Source: Marasmius tenuissimus (Eukaryota; Basidiomycota; Agaricomycetes; Agaricales; Marasmiaceae). Taken from it: a stretch of 64,000 nucleotides of DNA. Every line of letters begins with the position of its first letter. The first letter of the stretch is position 1. Location: NCBI GenBank assembly GCA_029532415.1, contig JAQOTA010000038.1, positions 62,001 to 126,000 of the forward strand. The letters run 5' to 3'. A model generated the notes under the pieces. It was given only the letters and a program-made list of their open reading frames with translations. It was not told the origin of the DNA and ran no database searches. The translations under genes were made by a program, and so were the position numbers. Below are positions 59,968 through 64,000 of the stretch, piece after piece.

Positions 59968-60892
59968 GTCCGACGCGAAGTAGGAGTACAGTTTTGGCCA
60001 ACTTGAAGTGGGCTTAACCTGACCAAGGGCAAGTATGATACGTACGTTGTTGGCAAGAGCCCCCTGTACCCCTAAAATACTATCGATTGGGTTCTAGAGG
60101 TAAACAAAGTGAGCGTGCAGCCCGACGCACGTAAAAGAAAGACAAAATTCCGAAGGCGCGTAGCGATCGTGGTGTCCGACGCGAAGTAGGAATACCGGAG
60201 GGGTAAAAAAAGAGGTGAGGCCGACACAAAGTAGGCATGATTGGTGCACACAGCTAAAGTATTGAAATACACGTACCCTTGCTGGAGAGAACGGTTTGGA
60301 AAGGATCCTGAAGGCTGAGGGACTCGAACCAGTCACGAACACTTGAAGGCTGTGGTAAAAAAGGGCTCTGTCACGAAAAGAGAGCCCAATACACTGCTCA
60401 ACACGAAGCGGAGCGGTTTGTTTATCGACCTCAACACGAAGTAGAGGCTAGTTGGTGGAGGGAGGGAATGAACAAGAAGAAAGATAGAACCTGATGGAAT
60501 GGAAACGCGGTCTTTGTTTGGCGTCTGTCTGGTGTACAAACAAAGCCGCGTCAGGAAGCGAGACGAGTCAGTAAGCGCCCAACCCATGCTTCCCTCTTCC
60601 CTCCATCTACCTACCGGACGCCTACTTCATGTCGGTGCCATTGCCCTAAGCGCACTTCGTGTTCGCTTATACCCTTCTGTGTGCTCTTCGTGATCACGAC
60701 TTTCAGCGGCCTTCACTCCCAGCAATACCCAGTCCAAGCTTGGCTCAAGCTTTGTTTTCACGGCAAGAATTGACGCGTTTTCTCCGAAGGTATGTGACGT
60801 TTTCCTACCTTTCGATCCGTGCAGGTAAGGCCTACTTCGCATCGGCCTGAATCCTGCTGTTATGTCTTCTCTGTGGCCCTACTACGTGTCGG
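59968..60892. repeat. Mirrored array of a 15-bp motif (5 forward, 4 reverse copies)
   Basis: Consensus CCGACRCGAAGTAGG. Forward copies near 59970, 60176, 60221, 60399 and 60432 (the last two read CAACACGAAG). Reverse-complement copies at 60623-60637, 60654-60668 (weaker), 60831-60845 and 60878-60892. The first five all point right and the last four left, with the switch between 60447 and 60622. Spacing is irregular (31 to about 206 bp). No coding sequence is supported in the array. It may be a protein-binding array (transposase, replication or transcription factor) or the ends of a small element. Confidence 0.75.
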
Positions 60893-61098
60893 ACACAGGT
60901 CTTTGATTGCTACGTGCTGTCAGGACTTTTCCTCTTTTCTATTGCGTTGATTGGGCTACAGGCTCACATTTTTCCAGCCCTGTAGCCCTCAACAATCTAC
61001 GGTTCAACTTTCGACAGCAGCCTCCCTCTTTCTGGTATCTCAAGTAAGTCTCATCTATATTCCGCTCACCGTTGCCGTACTGAACTGGTTTCCTCCAG

Positions 61099-63280
61099 TG
61101 CTTTCGTCAAGGCCTCGCAAGTCACATGAAGGGAAAGTTGGTGCGGTGTTCGAGAAAGAGAAGATCTTTGTTACGACGCTGAACCAATCGTTTATCCCTC
61201 CCCCCATATTCGGCGAACGGGCGGTTCGATTCAGAAGAGACTTTCACTTTGGAGAGGAGGATCCCGTATACTTCCCCCAGCCATTCTCCCACAGAATCGC
61301 CCACCTCGCAGTCATACCTTATCCCTCTCCCGATCCCTCGCATAAACATGCCATCGCGTGGCGTGTCCTCGGTCCAGAAGATTTCGTCCGTCTGAACGTT
61401 GCGGACCCTCCGAGCATCCTTGGTCATCTCTCGGAATCCGTCCGAGTAGCAATCAAAAAAGCCGTAGACGACGTTATTGGGAAGGTTTCTGCGTTGAGCG
61501 CGAGCGGGGTTCTTTCATTGGCCGACCAGGAGCTTTGGAAAAACGATAAATACGCTCGGTCGTATGTTTTCAGCCTCAAGTGTCTACTCGCTCGACTATC
61601 TTGTCCTGCCTCTTTCAAAGAGAGTGCCATGGCTTTCGCACTCTGTCAGCGTGCGTACCTCGAGTTGGTTGCCCGATTGTCTTGGTTCCGGGACTTCCTT
61701 CCCCACGTACGCGAGCCATCCTCGGTCCCCAGCAAAACGGCCAATGTCGTCGGGGCCCTTACAGGCGACATCGAGACGTGTGAGAGGCTCTATCGTGCTG
61801 GTGAGTTTCACTCATCCCCATGTCACCTTTTGTACGCTACTGACATACTCACCTAGGTATTCCAGTATAGTTGGCACGACCACTTGATGGGAAAGAGAGC
61901 ATTCGCGTTGATAAATGGGTTGAGGTGCCGTCAGTCACCGATTCAATACCACTTCGCGAGACGGGGATGGTCCTCTCACTGGTGGATGCCTCCCCCGAGT
62001 ACCCCGTCATATTCCGAGGACGAGTTTCTTCCAATAACCATGAACGTTACTGACTCATGGGGGAGTTCCTTCGAGAGTTCTGTACCACCAACGTCTTCGT
62101 TGATAAGACGGCTTCGACAAGCGCTACCGCACAGATGCCCTCTCACCAACCTGCCAGTGGCCCGAGTCGACAAGTCAGGTCTTCGAAGAAACTGCGTGCT
62201 GAACCTTGTGAGTCTTGCTTTATCCTGTATGTTTCTGTTGACTAAGTGTGTTTTGCCAGATACCAAGCCCTCCCGCTCTGAGCCTCACAAGCGGAATAAG
62301 TTTATTGATGTCGATTCGCCCCTGATGCCGAGGTCTTTACCGGCCTGGAAAGCTGCCTCTGAGGCAATCGGCGCGTCGTTCGAGGACAGAATGCCGTCAG
62401 TTCCCGGCCTTGATGACAGATACGCGGTACCCGATCCCAACATCATTGTCGGGACCTCGAACGAAACCGCAAAGGCTCGTTATGTCACCACCACAATCAA
62501 GCTTCGCCCTCTTCTGCACTACCGTCTCCGTTCGCTGACGTTTCGGCCTTACAGATCGAGGGAGTGAAGGAGTGCTGTAACGATGGAAGCACACCCTACA
62601 AAAGCCGACTCGAGGACTGGTGGGCGACGTGCGAACATGATAGATGTGCTGAAGGAGTGCTTGGTCTCTGGAAACCTGGAGGTAATGCCTTTTCTCTTTC
62701 TCCGCTACTGCATTATGCACATGCTAACTTATACGACTGTTTCCAGGCGAAGTTCAACCTGGACGATCTCAGCAGTGTTCCCGTCGAGTGGAAAGGAGAA
62801 CGGTACGATCAGAACTCGATACCACCGCCATCGGTTGTGCAGGAGTTCCTATGCGAGTTGTTTGAAATCAACTTCCGATACGAGTTGATTGCACTCGATA
62901 GATTGGTCAACACCACTGGCACCTCGAAAAGCGAGCGGGAGCAGGAGGTTCTTGGATCCGTCCCTCACTTCAACAGCTCGTTGATCCCGGATTGGGGCTC
63001 GCCTGGTCGCGAAGGGTGTGGTCGTGACGGGTTCGCCAACAAGAACATCAATCATCGGCGGGCGGCCTTACATGGCCTGTACACGGTGATGGAGGGTTGG
63101 AATGGGGGCAAGTGTGCCATGCCACGGCCTCTCATTGATGGTGCGGGGGTTCTGAAGTATTGGGAGAGAGATGCGACGGAACAAGAACTCTTCCAGTATG
63201 AGAAAGGACTTGTCCACCATTATGTGTCCTCTTTTTGTTCGGTCTTTGGACGTGCGCCCCTCCTCCCCCATCAGTTGTAA
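61099..63280 (+). pseudogene. Uncharacterised protein, family A copy 2, inactivated
   Basis: Paralogue of the gene at 6516-8768. Shared landmarks: GKVGAVFEKEKIFVTTLNQS, FGERAVRFRRDFHFGEEDP, YLELVARLSWF, AGIPV, the basic linker before EPY with an intron in the same place, MIDVLKECLV, the ELFEINFRYELIALDRL block and the ending FGRAPLLPH. Three in-frame stops interrupt it: TAG 61868-61870, TGA 62051-62053 and TGA 62565-62567. The first falls where copy 1 has Trp in GLPFWFVRP, and the third falls close to Trp in PPKQWRILL. No intron removes them. The reading frame between the stops otherwise follows copy 1, so inactivation is recent. Start exon not identified; function unknown. Confidence 0.75.
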
Positions 63281-63445
63281 ATTTCTGGTATCTTGTTACC
63301 TACTAGCTGTACTTCGCCTTTTCTTTTGTGAATGCCATCTATGATTACACGTTTTCGTACTACCAAGTCTGCATGATACTTCCGTTCCGAGATGACCCCT
63401 GTCTCAACTTCTATCTCTCCCTCTCCCTCTCAAACTGCCTTTGCG

Positions 63446-64000
63446 ATGGGTATCCCAGGGTTTCTTGAAGCATGCGAGGAGGTACAGAAATTATGGAATT
63501 TGAAGGCATATGCAGCCGAGAACAACTACCAGCCGAATGAGATGATGCGAGTAGGCGTCGACGCTAAGTACGTACCCTTCGCATGACCTTTAGTCTATTA
63601 CTAACCTCGAGTATCTAGAGTGGTTATCAAGGGGTGCAGCACTACAAGTGCGGCCAAGGATTCATTTATTGCCACACTCGAAAGCTTTGTACGAGTATTG
63701 GGCCTTTACAGCACAGTCCCGATGGCCTTTGTATTCGTTTTCGACGGCCCAGATAGGCCGAGCGTCAAGTCTAACATTCAAGTCGAATCAATTGATCCGT
63801 TACTTTATAGCAAAGCGAGACAGCTGTTAGACGTCTTCTGCTATCCATCAATCACTGTAAGTCCGTCTTTCTCTGCATGAACAGCAGGACTTTCGACTAA
63901 ATCTCCCTCAGGCACCGGGTGATGCACATTCATTCTTCGCGGCCCTCGCGAACACCGGAGTGATTGACGCGGTCATCTCAGACGATGCGGACTTGCTACT
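63446..64000 (+). CDS. GEN1/FEN1-like XPG-family nuclease (5' part, runs off window)
   Basis: Structure-specific endonuclease family. Start MGIPGFLEACEEVQKLWN at 63446, the family's usual MGI/MGV start; an in-frame ATG at 63392 is less likely. After an intron at 63569-63620 comes VVIKGCSTTSAAKD, then FVFVFDGPDRPSVKSN, keeping the metal-binding Asp and the Lys of the N-domain. After a second intron (from 63856) the I-domain reads APGDAHSFFAALANTGVIDA, VISDDADLL. The DDxD acidic residues are kept, but the canonical GEAEA motif is GDAHS, so one metal-ligand Glu is Asp and the other is His. It is either a divergent or a catalytically weakened member. The rest lies beyond the window. Confidence 0.8.

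Noticed and set aside
60310..60330. tRNA T-arm-like sequence (GGTTCGAGTCC on the minus strand)
   Set aside because: The stem does not pair as a T-arm and no acceptor or anticodon arm can be folded around it.

Overview
This window is nuclear DNA of a filamentous basidiomycete, most likely an agaricomycete. Genes carry many short GT-AG introns (about 50-75 nt). The gene content is typical of mushroom-forming fungi: a fungal actin, a Ppo-type fatty acid dioxygenase, F-box/LRR proteins, a HET-domain protein, secreted haem peroxidases, a Crypton tyrosine recombinase and a GEN1-like nuclease. No prokaryotic operon structure, rRNA, tRNA or CRISPR array was seen.

Layout. 1-1261: 3' part of actin. 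1652-5886: two tandem F-box/LRR paralogues whose downstream flanks are also related. 6516-8768: a protein of unknown family ('family A') with one frameshift. 10836-15676: many-exon Ppo/linoleate-diol-synthase-like oxygenase. 17124-18752: secreted yellow/MRJP-like protein. 18977-20982 and 33168-35191 (both minus): two secreted plant-type peroxidase paralogues. A decayed third peroxidase copy (23250-23577) and a decayed thymidylate kinase (22278-22650) lie between them. 25093-26812: 7-TM protein. 28670-31586 (minus): 950-residue protein of unknown function. 32244-32970: chromodomain-like relic. 36132-36818 (minus) and 41889-44033 (plus): an RRM/RGG-only and a full-length nucleolin/Nsr1/gar2 protein. 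39586-40915: C2H2 zinc-finger protein. 44506-46812: HET protein. 47534-48856 (minus): secreted epoxide-hydrolase-like enzyme. 51285-52475: decayed monocarboxylate-transporter-like MFS gene. 53082-54673: class II fructose-bisphosphate aldolase with a 6-nt microexon. 55336-55973: non-coding TIR element (MITE). 56442-59754: apparently intact Crypton recombinase (1,032 aa). 59968-60892: nine copies of a 15-bp motif whose orientation flips in mid-array. 61099-63280: pseudogene copy of family A with three in-frame stops. 63446-end: 5' part of a divergent GEN1/FEN1-like nuclease.

Housekeeping genes (actin, nucleolin, aldolase) alternate with accessory, duplicated and decaying genes. The right-hand 9 kb (MITE, Crypton, mirrored motif array, family A pseudogene, nuclease) is the most mobile and least explained part. 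Coordinates were spliced by eye. Those for actin, both F-box genes, the zinc-finger gene, the Crypton, the 950-aa gene and the aldolase 5' end were checked for frame. Others are approximate at internal exons.
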